From positions 8,602-43,094 of the forward strand of contig DBDJ01000072.1 in assembly GCA_002293525.1 (NCBI GenBank): a stretch of DNA of 34,493 bases. Reading direction: 5' to 3'. The notes beneath the pieces were generated by a model. The model did not search any database, was not told the DNA's origin, and was given only the letters and a program-made list of their open reading frames with translations. The stretch comes from Lachnospiraceae bacterium UBA935. Its GTDB lineage: Bacteria; Bacillota; Clostridia; Lachnospirales; Lachnospiraceae. The position numbers were made by a program, and so were the translations under genes. Position 1 is the stretch's first letter, and each line of letters begins with the position of its first letter. Of this stretch, positions 26,131-34,092 are shown one piece after another.

Positions 26131-27009
26131 TTAAGACTCAGGATCCATGAGTTTAGTAATCATTGCCGCAGTTTCAGGATCCATCGCTCCGAGGATCTGC
26201 CCGCGGCTGTTGGCATCCATGAGATTCAGGATTCGGGCTGCCAGATCCAGTTTGTCTGTCATCGCTTCAAAGATCGCTGCGGCTTCCTTGGGCTTCATCT
26301 CCGAATAAGCCAAGGCATAATCCTGGACTTCCTGGGTTTCCTCTACTTGCTGGGTCACCTGCTGGTACAGGTACTCGGCTGTGACCGGGTCAATCGCTTC
26401 ATAATATTTCAGGTATTCTTCCGCGCCGGGGCCTTTATCCGCATATACGACTTCTTCATAAAATTCTGTCTTGATGCGCTGGAACTCCACCTGACGGTCT
26501 TCAAATTCTTTCAGCCTGTCCACTTCTGCCCGCAGCTGCTCCAATTCTTCCGAACTGCCGGTTTCAGCCGACTGAGCCCGTTCCAGCTCCAGTTCCAGTT
26601 CCTTGATATAGTCCACTGCTTCACGCAGGTTATTATAACCGCCGTAAGCTTCCTGATCCGCTTCATCCACTACCAGCTCCGTACTGGAAGGAAGGATCTT
26701 ATTGAGTACCGGGACATCCTTGAGAATCGGTGCCAGCACGCCCGAACCGAAGCCGCCGACGTCCAGCTTGACCAGCAGGCATAAGATGGCGATCCAGACG
26801 ACGACGATGACAAGCGTGACAAAAAAAACCGATACACTGTTGGTCTCCGAATCGACATCCAGGGATTTTTCCTGTCTTTCAAGCTCTTTGGCCCGTGCCT
26901 TGGCTTCTTTTTTCTGCTGCTTCTGCTCGCTTTTCAGTTTCTTGCGCTCTTCGGCAAGCCGTTTCTGCTCGGCTATTTCATCAAACTCTGTCAAATCTTC
27001 CTTGGGCAT
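26131..27009 (-). CDS. MotE-like (YlxF-position) membrane protein with MgtE-N domain
   Basis: This 292-residue protein has a highly charged cytoplasmic N-terminus (about 1-55), one membrane helix (about 59-81, VSVFFVTLVIVVVWIAILCLLV), an extracytoplasmic coiled coil (about 135-185) and a C-terminal MgtE-N-like domain (MKPKEAAAIFEAMTD to MDPETAAMITKLMD). That architecture matches MotE-type proteins, which in some bacteria act as a flagellar chaperone for MotC, and it occupies the ylxF slot between fliJ and fliK. An AGAGGTGA site precedes the ATG. The exact role here is inferred. Confidence 0.8.
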   Translation of the reverse strand: MPKEDLTEFDEIAEQKRLAEERKKLKSEQKQQKKEAKARAKELERQEKSLDVDSETNSVSVFFVTLVIVVVWIAILCLLVKLDVGGFGSGVLAPILKDVPVLNKILPSSTELVVDEADQEAYGGYNNLREAVDYIKELELELERAQSAETGSSEELEQLRAEVDRLKEFEDRQVEFQRIKTEFYEEVVYADKGPGAEEYLKYYEAIDPVTAEYLYQQVTQQVEETQEVQDYALAYSEMKPKEAAAIFEAMTDKLDLAARILNLMDANSRGQILGAMDPETAAMITKLMDPES

Positions 27010-27039
27010 TTCTTCACCTCTTTGCGATATGGTTATGCT

Positions 27040-27489
27040 TTAGCTTTTGGTTTTGCGGCCGTGAATGTAGCTGGTAAGCTCGTCGATTTCTTTGGATTCC
27101 CTGGCATTTTCCTCGCGGATGAAGTCTTCAAAGGCTTTTTCACGCAAGCGCTCGTAGGTTTTTCGTTCCTGCATGGCTTCCTGCAGGCGCAGGCGGGCTT
27201 CTTCCAGAAGGTCTTCGGCCCTTCTTACCCAGACCTGCTGATTGGCAATGTATTCGTCCATTTTCAGGATAGCTTCTTTGTTATCTAGGATGTCCTGGAT
27301 CCGGAGCTTATCTTCCCGGAGCCGGCGGCCTTCTTCTTCATAATGGTGTTTTCTCTGATACAGGGCCTCCATCTTGGCCTCTTCCTCGTCGAGACGGCGC
27401 CTCGCCTGGGCAAACTCCATCTTGGCCTGATCTTCCAGTTTGGCTTTGATATTTAGGATGCTTTGCATTCTGTAGTTAAATCTTGCCAT
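27040..27489 (-). CDS. fliJ: FliJ, export ATPase stalk protein
   Basis: FliJ (149 aa) is the coiled-coil rotor stalk that sits in the FliI hexamer and links it to FlhA. Nearly the whole protein is a charged two-helix coiled coil opening with FNYRMQSILNIKAKLEDQAK, the usual FliJ start. It follows fliI by two bases, with the GGAAGG initiation signal inside the end of fliI. Length is normal. Confidence 0.93.
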   Translation of the reverse strand: MARFNYRMQSILNIKAKLEDQAKMEFAQARRRLDEEEAKMEALYQRKHHYEEEGRRLREDKLRIQDILDNKEAILKMDEYIANQQVWVRRAEDLLEEARLRLQEAMQERKTYERLREKAFEDFIREENARESKEIDELTSYIHGRKTKS

Positions 27490-27491
27490 AA

Positions 27492-28808
27492 TCAGTGAAA
27501 CAGTCCTTCCAGTAATTGAATGGTTTGTTCAAAATCAACTTTTTCGTCAACTTCCTGCATGAGAAAGGCATTCACGGCATCGATTTTTTCGACGGCATGG
27601 TCGATGTTCTTATTGCTTCCGGCTTTATAGGCACCAATGTTAATCAGGTCTTCGGCCTCCATATAAGTGGCCAGGACGTTTTTTAGCTTGCCTGCCAGCT
27701 GCTTGTGTTCCCGGTCAGCGATCTGGGACATGCAGCGGGAAATGCTCTGCAGCACGTCAATAGCCGGGTAATGGTTCCGATGGGCGATCTTGCGGCTTAA
27801 CATGATGTGGCCGTCCAGGATGCTTCTGGCCGTGTCGGTAATCGGTTCATTGAAATCGTCGCCGTCTACCAGAACGGTGTAAAGGCCGGTGATGGAACCG
27901 CTTGCGGAACATCCAGCCCGTTCCAGCAGCTTGGGCATTTCGGAATAAACACTGGGGGGATAGCCTCTGGAAACCGGCGGTTCCCCGCTGGCCAGCCCGA
28001 TCTCCCTTTGGGCCATAGAAAAACGGGTCAAGGAATCCATCATCAGAAGGACGTCCTTGCCCTTATCGCGGAAATATTCCGCTATCGCCGTCGCCGTCTT
28101 GGCGGCTTTATTTCTTTCCAGGGCCGGTTTGTCGGAAGTGGCGACGACGACTACCGAACGCCGCATTCCTTCAGGGCCCAGATCTCTTTCGATAAACTCA
28201 CGGACTTCCCGGCCGCGCTCACCGATCAGGGCAATGACATTGATATCCGCTTTGGTATTGCGGGCAAACATGCCCATCAAAGTGGATTTGCCGACACCCG
28301 ATCCGGCAAAAATACCGATCCGCTGTCCTTTGCCGACGGTCAGAAGGCCGTCCACCGCTTTGACGCCCAGCGGCAGCACGTCGGAAATAATCGCCCGGCT
28401 CATGGGATCGGGAGGCGGTGCCTCCACCGAATATTTCGTGCCTGACGGGTGCTGTCCGTCCGCCAGCCGCCCTAAGCCGTCAAGGGTCTGACCCAGCAGG
28501 CTGTCGTCTACCTGAACGGTCAGAGGAATGCCGGTATTTTCTACCAGGCTGCCCTTACCGATGCCCTCTACGACTTCGTAAGGCATCAGCAGATTCTTGC
28601 CTTCGCGGAATCCGACCACTTCTGCCATGACCGGGATCCCGCTTTCGTTCTGCGGATAGATCATGCAGATATCTCCCAGCTTGGCATCCGGTCCCGCAGA
28701 TTCAATGGTCAGACCTACCACATTGACCACCTTCCCTTTTAGCCGGAAATAATTCTCTGCTAATGCCTGCTTATATTTTTCAAAATTGATAAATTTTTCT
28801 TTTAACAT
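27492..28808 (-). CDS. fliI: FliI, flagellar export ATPase
   Basis: FliI (438 aa) is the F1-beta-like ATPase that unloads export substrates. Walker A GSGVGKST (169-176), the GERGREV motif (196-202) and Walker B VLLMMDS (around 253-259) are intact, as is the conserved SRGYPPSVYSEMPKLLERAG. An AGGAG lies four bases before the ATG. It is 31 nt after fliH, its regulator, and nearly abuts fliJ. Confidence 0.97.
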   Translation of the reverse strand: MLKEKFINFEKYKQALAENYFRLKGKVVNVVGLTIESAGPDAKLGDICMIYPQNESGIPVMAEVVGFREGKNLLMPYEVVEGIGKGSLVENTGIPLTVQVDDSLLGQTLDGLGRLADGQHPSGTKYSVEAPPPDPMSRAIISDVLPLGVKAVDGLLTVGKGQRIGIFAGSGVGKSTLMGMFARNTKADINVIALIGERGREVREFIERDLGPEGMRRSVVVVATSDKPALERNKAAKTATAIAEYFRDKGKDVLLMMDSLTRFSMAQREIGLASGEPPVSRGYPPSVYSEMPKLLERAGCSASGSITGLYTVLVDGDDFNEPITDTARSILDGHIMLSRKIAHRNHYPAIDVLQSISRCMSQIADREHKQLAGKLKNVLATYMEAEDLINIGAYKAGSNKNIDHAVEKIDAVNAFLMQEVDEKVDFEQTIQLLEGLFH

Positions 28809-28839
28809 CCGACTCCTATGGCCATCAGTATCGTCAGTT

Positions 28840-29691
28840 CTATTTCTCGAAAGACAACAGCCTTAATTTCTGGTTGAGGCCCGCAAGCTCGGTGTCAAGG
28901 CTTGTGTCAAACACGCCGCCGCCGGTTTCAATCATGCATTCACCGGGAAGCAGGGTTATGTCGTTGATGATTTCTATCACCGCTTTTCCGGCCGCGGCAT
29001 TTTCCCGGATCTCTTCCTTACGGCCGGCCACATAATCATAATCTTCTTTGGAAACATGGATGAGAAATTGGTTGTTTTCCTCACTTTTACGCATCGTATT
29101 GGAAATCAGGTGGGAAACGATCGGCCCGTACTCTTTCAGCTCCACATGCAAGATCTGTTCATAGATATCCGTCAGCAGGTCAACAAACTTGGGCTCCAGT
29201 TCATCCACAAGACGGTCATATTCCGCCTGCAGTTTCTGGCGGTCTTCCTGAAGCTTGGCCCGCAGCTTGTCGATTTCGGCCACGCCCTTTTCAAAACCTT
29301 CGGCATAGCCCTGGCCTCTGGCTTCTTCTGCAGCGACCCGCTTCATCACTTCGATATCCGCCTGAGCGGCTTCTTTCATGGCATGAATCTCCGCTTCAGC
29401 CCGGGCTGCTTCTTCTTCGGCCTGCCGCAGCAGTTCCTGCCTCCGCTCTTCATCGTCGGCACCGCCGGTCTTAATGACATTATCATCCTGATCCGCTAAA
29501 AGCCCGGCCACCTGTTCTGCCGCCAGCCCGCCGCTAAAATCTTCCCTGTCATTTCCCGGACTTTCCTCCTCAGGCACGAATAACGGCAACTCACGGTTCT
29601 CGTTCTTTTCCGCAAGACGGCTGTCGGAATCAATAATCCTTTTATCGTCCGGATCAATGGTCACGTAATGGGATTTTAACAAATTAGACAA
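28840..29691 (-). CDS. fliH: FliH, export ATPase regulator
   Basis: FliH (283 aa) is the elongated dimer that holds FliI at the C-ring. A long charged coiled coil (about 85-165) with repeated Ala/Glu is followed by the conserved C-terminal domain (LEPKFVDLLTDIYEQIL to GECMIETGGGVFDTSLDTEL). The start is assigned to a TTG at 29691. It has a perfect GGAGGTGA eight bases upstream, within the end of fliG, and yields the family's SNLLKS opening. The two genes overlap by eight bases. An upstream ATG at 29724 lacks such a site. Confidence 0.92.
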   Translation of the reverse strand: MSNLLKSHYVTIDPDDKRIIDSDSRLAEKNENRELPLFVPEEESPGNDREDFSGGLAAEQVAGLLADQDDNVIKTGGADDEERRQELLRQAEEEAARAEAEIHAMKEAAQADIEVMKRVAAEEARGQGYAEGFEKGVAEIDKLRAKLQEDRQKLQAEYDRLVDELEPKFVDLLTDIYEQILHVELKEYGPIVSHLISNTMRKSEENNQFLIHVSKEDYDYVAGRKEEIRENAAAGKAVIEIINDITLLPGECMIETGGGVFDTSLDTELAGLNQKLRLLSFEK

Positions 29692-30700
29692 TGATCTCGT
29701 CACCTCCGCCTCTGGAGATAACAATTTCAGATGAATCTTCCAGTTTTCTTATAATATTGACAATCTTCTGCTGCGCCTCTTCGACATCCTTCATCCGCAC
29801 CGGTCCCATAAATTCCATGTCTTCCTTGATCATGACCGCAAGACGCTTGGACATATTGTTGAAGACAGCTGTCTGAACCTCTTCATTGGAACCTTTAAGT
29901 GCTATTGCCAGGTCATTGTTATCCACGTCACGTAAGACTCTCTGAATCGCCCTGTCGTCAAGCAGCAGGATGTCTTCGAAGACAAACATCTTCTTCCGGA
30001 TCTCGTCTGCAAGTTCCGGTTCTTCGATTTCCAGGGTCTCCATAATATGCTTTTCGGTACCACGGTCTACGGTATTTAAAATCTCGACGACAGCATCGAC
30101 GCCGCCGATAATACTGAAATCTTGATTGATTAACGATGCCAGCTTGGATTCAAGCACTCTTTCCACCTCTTTGATGACATCCGGACTGGTTCGGTCCATA
30201 ACGGCGATACGTCTGGCCACGTCAGACTGCCGGTCCGGCGGCAGGGCTGATACGATCATCGCCGCCTGGCTGGGTGCCAAATAAGAAAGAATCAGCGCAA
30301 TCGTCTGTGGATGCTCATCCTGGATAAAGTTAAGGAGCTGTGAAGCATCTGCTTTCCGTACAAATTCAAAAGGCTTCACCTGAAGGGATGCTGTCAGCTT
30401 GCCGATTACATCCATCGCCTTCTCCTGGCCTAACGCCTTCTCCAGCAGCTCTTTGGCGTAACCGATACCGCCTTCCGCAATATAACGCTGTGCCAGGCAG
30501 ATCTGATAAAATTCATCCAGGATGCCTTCCTTGATCTGCGGGGTAATACTTCTGGTATTGGCAATCTCCAGCGTCAGCTCTTCTATTTCTTCTTCTTTCA
30601 GATGTTTAAATATCGCCGCTGATTTTTCCGGTCCCAGAGCAATCAGCAAAATAGCCGCCTTCTGGAGCCCGTTTATCCTGTCATCGGAACCTCTTGCCAT
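29684..30700 (-). CDS. fliG: FliG, motor switch and torque protein
   Basis: FliG (338 aa) connects FliF to the C-ring and contacts the stator. The EHPQTIALILSYL motif marks the middle domain, and the charged torque helix region (LVDEIRKKMFVFEDILLLDDRAIQ in outline) is present at the C-terminal domain. The ATG at 30700 (MARGSDDRINGLQKAAILL) gives the standard N-terminus and has GGAAGG about ten bases upstream. A start 14 codons earlier falls in the 49-bp duplicated leader and is less likely. Confidence 0.96.
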   Translation of the reverse strand: MARGSDDRINGLQKAAILLIALGPEKSAAIFKHLKEEEIEELTLEIANTRSITPQIKEGILDEFYQICLAQRYIAEGGIGYAKELLEKALGQEKAMDVIGKLTASLQVKPFEFVRKADASQLLNFIQDEHPQTIALILSYLAPSQAAMIVSALPPDRQSDVARRIAVMDRTSPDVIKEVERVLESKLASLINQDFSIIGGVDAVVEILNTVDRGTEKHIMETLEIEEPELADEIRKKMFVFEDILLLDDRAIQRVLRDVDNNDLAIALKGSNEEVQTAVFNNMSKRLAVMIKEDMEFMGPVRMKDVEEAQQKIVNIIRKLEDSSEIVISRGGGDEIIV

Positions 30701-30721
30701 AACACAACATTCCTTCCGTGG

Positions 30722-30819
30722 CGAAGAAAGCAAAGCTTTCATCGTAATATGGCCATTCGGCCGTGCTTTACGAAGAAAGCAAAGCTTTCATCGTAATATG
30801 GCCATTCGGCCGTGCTTTA
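30722..30819. repeat. 49-bp tandem duplication in the fliG leader
   Basis: Two identical copies (30722-30770 and 30771-30819) lie just upstream of fliG. Each contains a small palindrome GAAAGC-AAA-GCTTTC and a GGCC-ATTC-GGCC palindrome. On the transcribed strand each copy includes ATGAAAGCTTTGCTTTCTTCG. In the distal copy this frame stops after seven codons, and in the proximal copy it continues into fliG. Confidence 0.95.
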
Positions 30820-30904
30820 TTCCAGTTGCATCGAATCACCAATTGCATCCTGTCTGCACTAAAGGCTTAAGACCAAAGATCGTATTTGGATTTTTTATCT
30901 TTTT

Positions 30905-30935
30905 ATCTTAGGTGCGGTATTTTCGCACCTTAGAT
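30905..30935. other. Stable hairpin after fliF
   Basis: A 12-bp stem with one mismatch (ATCTTAGGTGCG against CGCACCTTAGAT) and a seven-base loop lies 10 nt beyond the fliF stop. On the minus strand it is followed by A-rich, not T-rich, sequence, so it does not look like an intrinsic terminator. It may stabilise or process the mRNA between fliF and fliG. Confidence 0.65.
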
Positions 30936-30945
30936 ATACTCCTTG

Positions 30946-32544
30946 TCATGCCCACTCCTCATTCAGCCAGTTCCGCAGCAAAGCGGCGGCAGCTTCGGGA
31001 TTGTCTTCAACAAATTTATCAATCAGCCTTTTGGCTTCGCTTCCTTCGTCAATATTGATGTCCTCCAGCTCAACCTCTGGCTGTGACTGTAACAGTGATT
31101 CCACCGACAGTTCCTCTTCCTCGACTACCTCGCGGTTGCTTCTCATAACCTGGAGGACGATGAAAGCGGCCATTAACAGGAAAGCGGCGATAATCACAAT
31201 GACAGCGATATCCTGCCAGGCAATATTCAGGCCTTCGGCATCAAAAAAGACATTTTCGCTGGTCGCCAGAATAGAAATATTTTCTACGGCGATTCCGGTT
31301 GATTTGGAAACGATGTCATATATTTCGTCCGAAACGTCAAGCGTTTCCGGATCGCTGTGAGCCGCCTTATATTCTTCCCACGATATGGTATCTAATTCAC
31401 CCTGAGCGTCGACCTCTTCTTCTTGTATCATGACAAACTTCTTAGCGGTGACCGCAATCGAGGACTGGCTGTAGTCAACCGCGCCCGGCGGATTCTCAAG
31501 ATTTACGATTCTTTCATTCCACAGATAATCCGTCACTCGCTCCGACTCTGAAGACTCACTTTCAGAAGTATCCAGATATTGGTAGGAGGTCTCGTCGTCG
31601 TTGGCGTCCGTTCCCGGTATGCCGCCGACGCCGTTGGTGCTTGAACCGTCATAGATTTCTTCATGGGCGACACCGCCTTGCTCCTGGCCTTCCGGAGGCG
31701 AGTACTCATGACTTGTCTCCTTTTGGGTGGAAAAGTCCAAGACCAGGTTGCTGGCCACTTCAATCTGGTTATATTCGCTCGTCCCAAGCAGCACCTTCCG
31801 CACGGCATTATGCAGCGATGTTTCGTATTTGCTCTTGGCACTTAACTGAGAACTGGCACTCCCGGCTGTGCTATATGTATCATTCCCCGAATATAGCATA
31901 TTACCCTGAGTATCCATGATGGTAACATTTTCCGTACTTTTATTGCCGAGTCCCACGGAAATGGATCTGGCTAAAGAAGCCGCATTTTCTTCACTGAAAT
32001 CTGATTCCAGAGTCAGGATGACCGAGGCCGATTTCTCTTTTTGCTCATCTAGCAACCCATAGGTTTCTTCCGGTATATCCAGAACAACTTTGGCGGACTT
32101 GACGGCACTTAATGACATGGCCAGTTCAGTAAACTGCCCTTCCAGATACACTTTGTACAGTCGCTGGGTGTTGGCCTCGGTAGTCCCGAAACCGCCGCTA
32201 ACTACATTTTCAATAGAAAATACACTGGACTGGATGTCGTTTTCGCCCAGCAGCAGATTGGCTTCCCATTTTCTGGTTTCATCGATTTCGATCCGCAGGC
32301 CGTCATCGGATATCTTATACTCAATGCTTGCGCCATCCAGCAGCGTTCTTACTTCATTGGCTTGCTTGGTATCTTCACAGGCTAGCAGTAATACATACTG
32401 GGTCTGGCTTAACAAGGTGATCACTAGCGCAATGGTCATGATTACACCTGAACTCACGGCAATGATCATAGTCTTCTGTCTTGTAGTAAACTTATTCCAC
32501 CATTCCAGAACTCGGTTTAACAGTCGCTGAATTATCTCCGGCAT
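30946..32544 (-). CDS. fliF: FliF, MS-ring protein
   Basis: FliF (532 aa) forms the MS ring in the membrane. It has an N-terminal membrane helix (about 25-46), the ring-building YscJ-like domains (including YKVYLEGQFTELAMSL), and an acidic, Ser/Glu-rich periplasmic segment. A second helix follows (about 440-465, IAVIVIIAAFLLMAAFIVLQVM). The C-terminal FliG-binding tail ends VEDNPEAAAALLRNWLNEEW. A GAGGAGAGGG site precedes the ATG. The 242-nt gap to fliE upstream contains 15-bp repeats. Confidence 0.96.
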   Translation of the reverse strand: MPEIIQRLLNRVLEWWNKFTTRQKTMIIAVSSGVIMTIALVITLLSQTQYVLLLACEDTKQANEVRTLLDGASIEYKISDDGLRIEIDETRKWEANLLLGENDIQSSVFSIENVVSGGFGTTEANTQRLYKVYLEGQFTELAMSLSAVKSAKVVLDIPEETYGLLDEQKEKSASVILTLESDFSEENAASLARSISVGLGNKSTENVTIMDTQGNMLYSGNDTYSTAGSASSQLSAKSKYETSLHNAVRKVLLGTSEYNQIEVASNLVLDFSTQKETSHEYSPPEGQEQGGVAHEEIYDGSSTNGVGGIPGTDANDDETSYQYLDTSESESSESERVTDYLWNERIVNLENPPGAVDYSQSSIAVTAKKFVMIQEEEVDAQGELDTISWEEYKAAHSDPETLDVSDEIYDIVSKSTGIAVENISILATSENVFFDAEGLNIAWQDIAVIVIIAAFLLMAAFIVLQVMRSNREVVEEEELSVESLLQSQPEVELEDINIDEGSEAKRLIDKFVEDNPEAAAALLRNWLNEEWA

Positions 32545-32616
32545 ATTACCCTCTCCTCATTATATTTTATCTTATACTATGGAATTATTTTTTAACTTGA
32601 CTTTCTTATTGTCCGG

Positions 32617-32674
32617 CCTTCTATTATCCTGTCTTCTATTATCCTGTCTTCTATTATCCGGTCTTCTATCATTC
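32617..32674. repeat. 15-bp tandem repeats (array A) before fliF
   Basis: Nearly four copies of a 15-bp unit, TCTTCTATTATCCTG on the plus strand (32617-32631, 32632-32646, 32647-32661, partial 32662-32674). It lies in the fliE-fliF gap next to a second array with a related unit. An open plus-strand frame across it is a by-product of the unit being a multiple of three. Confidence 0.92.
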
Positions 32675-32708
32675 ATTAATTATTTCGGTTACGTTATATC
32701 TGTATTCG

Positions 32709-32766
32709 TATTCTATAAATCCCTATTCTATAAATCGGTATTCTATAAATCGCTATTCTATCATCC
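32709..32766. repeat. 15-bp tandem repeats (array B) after fliE
   Basis: Nearly four copies of TATTCTATAAATCNN (32709-32723, 32724-32738, 32739-32753, partial 32754-32766). The sequences next to arrays A and B are themselves related: the last bases of fliE with its stop (TTTCGATTACGTTAAATCTG on plus) recur as a degenerate copy at about 32683-32703. The gap therefore looks like a duplicated fliE tail plus array. Confidence 0.92.
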
Positions 32767-32786
32767 TGCTATTTATTTCGATTACG

Positions 32787-33119
32787 TTAAATCTGCATCT
32801 GCATGATCTCTTTGTAAGCTTCTAACAACTTATCGCGGATCGCCACGGTATACTGCAGTGATATGTTTCCTTTCTGCAGGGCATTGGTCAGGTCGTGGGT
32901 GCTTTCCGACTCACCTATCGCCCATTTGATTTCTTCGTTTTCGGCATCGGAAAGATAGGCGTTGGTGGATCCGATATTTTCCATGGCTGCCGTAAGCATG
33001 TTGCCGAAAGCGTTTTGTTCTGTTGAGACCGTTTCCGTACCTGACTGGCTAAGACCATTGTTCGAATATGCTTCATTTACCGCATTGGAAGAAAGAAACC
33101 GAAGTGCCGAAATATCCAT
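32787..33119 (-). CDS. fliE: FliE, MS-ring/rod junction protein
   Basis: FliE (110 aa) joins the MS ring to the rod. The C-terminal conserved helix (TNALQKGNISLQYTVAIRDK, then LLEAYKEIMQMQI) is diagnostic and complete. A GGAGGAT site precedes the ATG. It follows flgC by 23 nt in the universal flgB-flgC-fliE order. Confidence 0.95.
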   Translation of the reverse strand: MDISALRFLSSNAVNEAYSNNGLSQSGTETVSTEQNAFGNMLTAAMENIGSTNAYLSDAENEEIKWAIGESESTHDLTNALQKGNISLQYTVAIRDKLLEAYKEIMQMQI

Positions 33120-33142
33120 AATAATATCCTCCTATTCCCGTT

Positions 33143-33586
33143 TTACTGACTCATCTCCAGACCCTTCATCGCAATGGCTTTGCTTGCTCCGAATGCCGTG
33201 GCGTTGGCTTCATATGCCCTGCTGGCATCAATCAGGTTCGTCATTTCCGTAACTATATTCACATTGGGATAGGTGACATAGCCGTTTTCATCCGCATCGG
33301 GATGCGACGGGTCATATGTCATGACCATCGGTGTCTCCGTATCCTCGCTTACATTCGTGACCCTGACCCCCTGGCCGTCGTATCGCTGCCTATAGCTGTC
33401 AAACAAATTCCGGAAAGTCGCACGGTCAGGCTTTTGCTCAAATGTTACGACTTTACGCCGGTAAGGCGTTCCGTCCGCTGTCCGAGTCGTATTGGCATTA
33501 GCAACATTCTCGGCAATAATATCCATACGATAGCGCTGTGCCGTCATGCCCGATGCATTCACGTCAAATGATGAAAAAACTCCCAT
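33143..33586 (-). CDS. flgC: FlgC, proximal rod protein
   Basis: FlgC (147 aa) is a rod subunit. The N-terminal rod signature (MTAQRYRMDIIAENVANANTT) and the C-terminal helix (NIVTEMTNLIDASRAYEANA) are clear, as is the internal GTPYRRKVVTFE segment. An AAGGAGG site lies just before the ATG. The gene sits 47 nt after flgB. Confidence 0.96.
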   Translation of the reverse strand: MGVFSSFDVNASGMTAQRYRMDIIAENVANANTTRTADGTPYRRKVVTFEQKPDRATFRNLFDSYRQRYDGQGVRVTNVSEDTETPMVMTYDPSHPDADENGYVTYPNVNIVTEMTNLIDASRAYEANATAFGASKAIAMKGLEMSQ

Positions 33587-33633
33587 TTCATTCCCTCCTT
33601 ATCTTTTATATATCGATAAGCAACTTGTCGATT

Positions 33634-34023
33634 TTACTTCATTACCAGCTTCAGATTGGCAAACTCCTGATTCATGCTGCTGATCAGGCCGTTATATTTG
33701 ATCTGGTTCTCTGCGAGCTTAACCCCTTCGGCATCCGCATCGACATTGTTGCCGTCCAGCCGATAGGAAAAGTTGGCACTGTCAGTATATACCTTGCTGC
33801 GTAAAGATGCCGTTCGTACTGCGTCTACCTTGGCATCAACAGATGTATAGCGGGAAAATCTCAGGGCGCGCTTGAGCTGATCATCAAAATTGACATCCTG
33901 CCTTTTGTAGCCGGGCGTAGTATCGTTAGCTATGTTATTGGCAAGTACTTCATTGCGTAGCCATGCCGCATCAGCCGCTTTATCCAAAACATTAACGTAG
34001 TTAAAAACATTAGAATGTATCAT
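33634..34023 (-). CDS. flgB: FlgB, proximal rod protein
   Basis: FlgB (129 aa) is the rod subunit that starts most Gram-positive fla/che operons. It shows the rod signature (WLRNEVLANNIANDTTPGYKRQDVNF) and the C-terminal coiled segment (ENQIKYNGLISSMNQEFANLK). It is the first gene of the cluster here, with AAAGGAG upstream and a sigma-A-like promoter 40-70 bases before the ATG. Length is typical. Confidence 0.96.
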   Translation of the reverse strand: MIHSNVFNYVNVLDKAADAAWLRNEVLANNIANDTTPGYKRQDVNFDDQLKRALRFSRYTSVDAKVDAVRTASLRSKVYTDSANFSYRLDGNNVDADAEGVKLAENQIKYNGLISSMNQEFANLKLVMK

Positions 34024-34064
34024 ATCAGACTCCTTTCAATCCGCGCTTCATGTCACCCTATTTC

Positions 34065-34092
34065 ATTATAGATTATCTGTGCAAAAAAACAA
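34065..34092 (-). promoter_or_regulatory. Probable sigma-A promoter of the fla/che operon
   Basis: On the minus strand a perfect -10 TATAAT (34065-34070) follows a TTGTTT -35 (34087-34092) with a 16-base spacer. Transcription would begin about 30-35 bases before the flgB ATG. This is the vegetative promoter pattern expected for the start of a Gram-positive fla/che operon. No sigma-28 pattern was seen here. Confidence 0.7.

Noticed and set aside
32579..32806. Plus-strand hydrophobic 75-codon frame (Leu/Phe repeats)
   Set aside because: Its repeats are a by-product of the two 15-bp arrays, it extends into fliE antisense, and it has no initiation signal.
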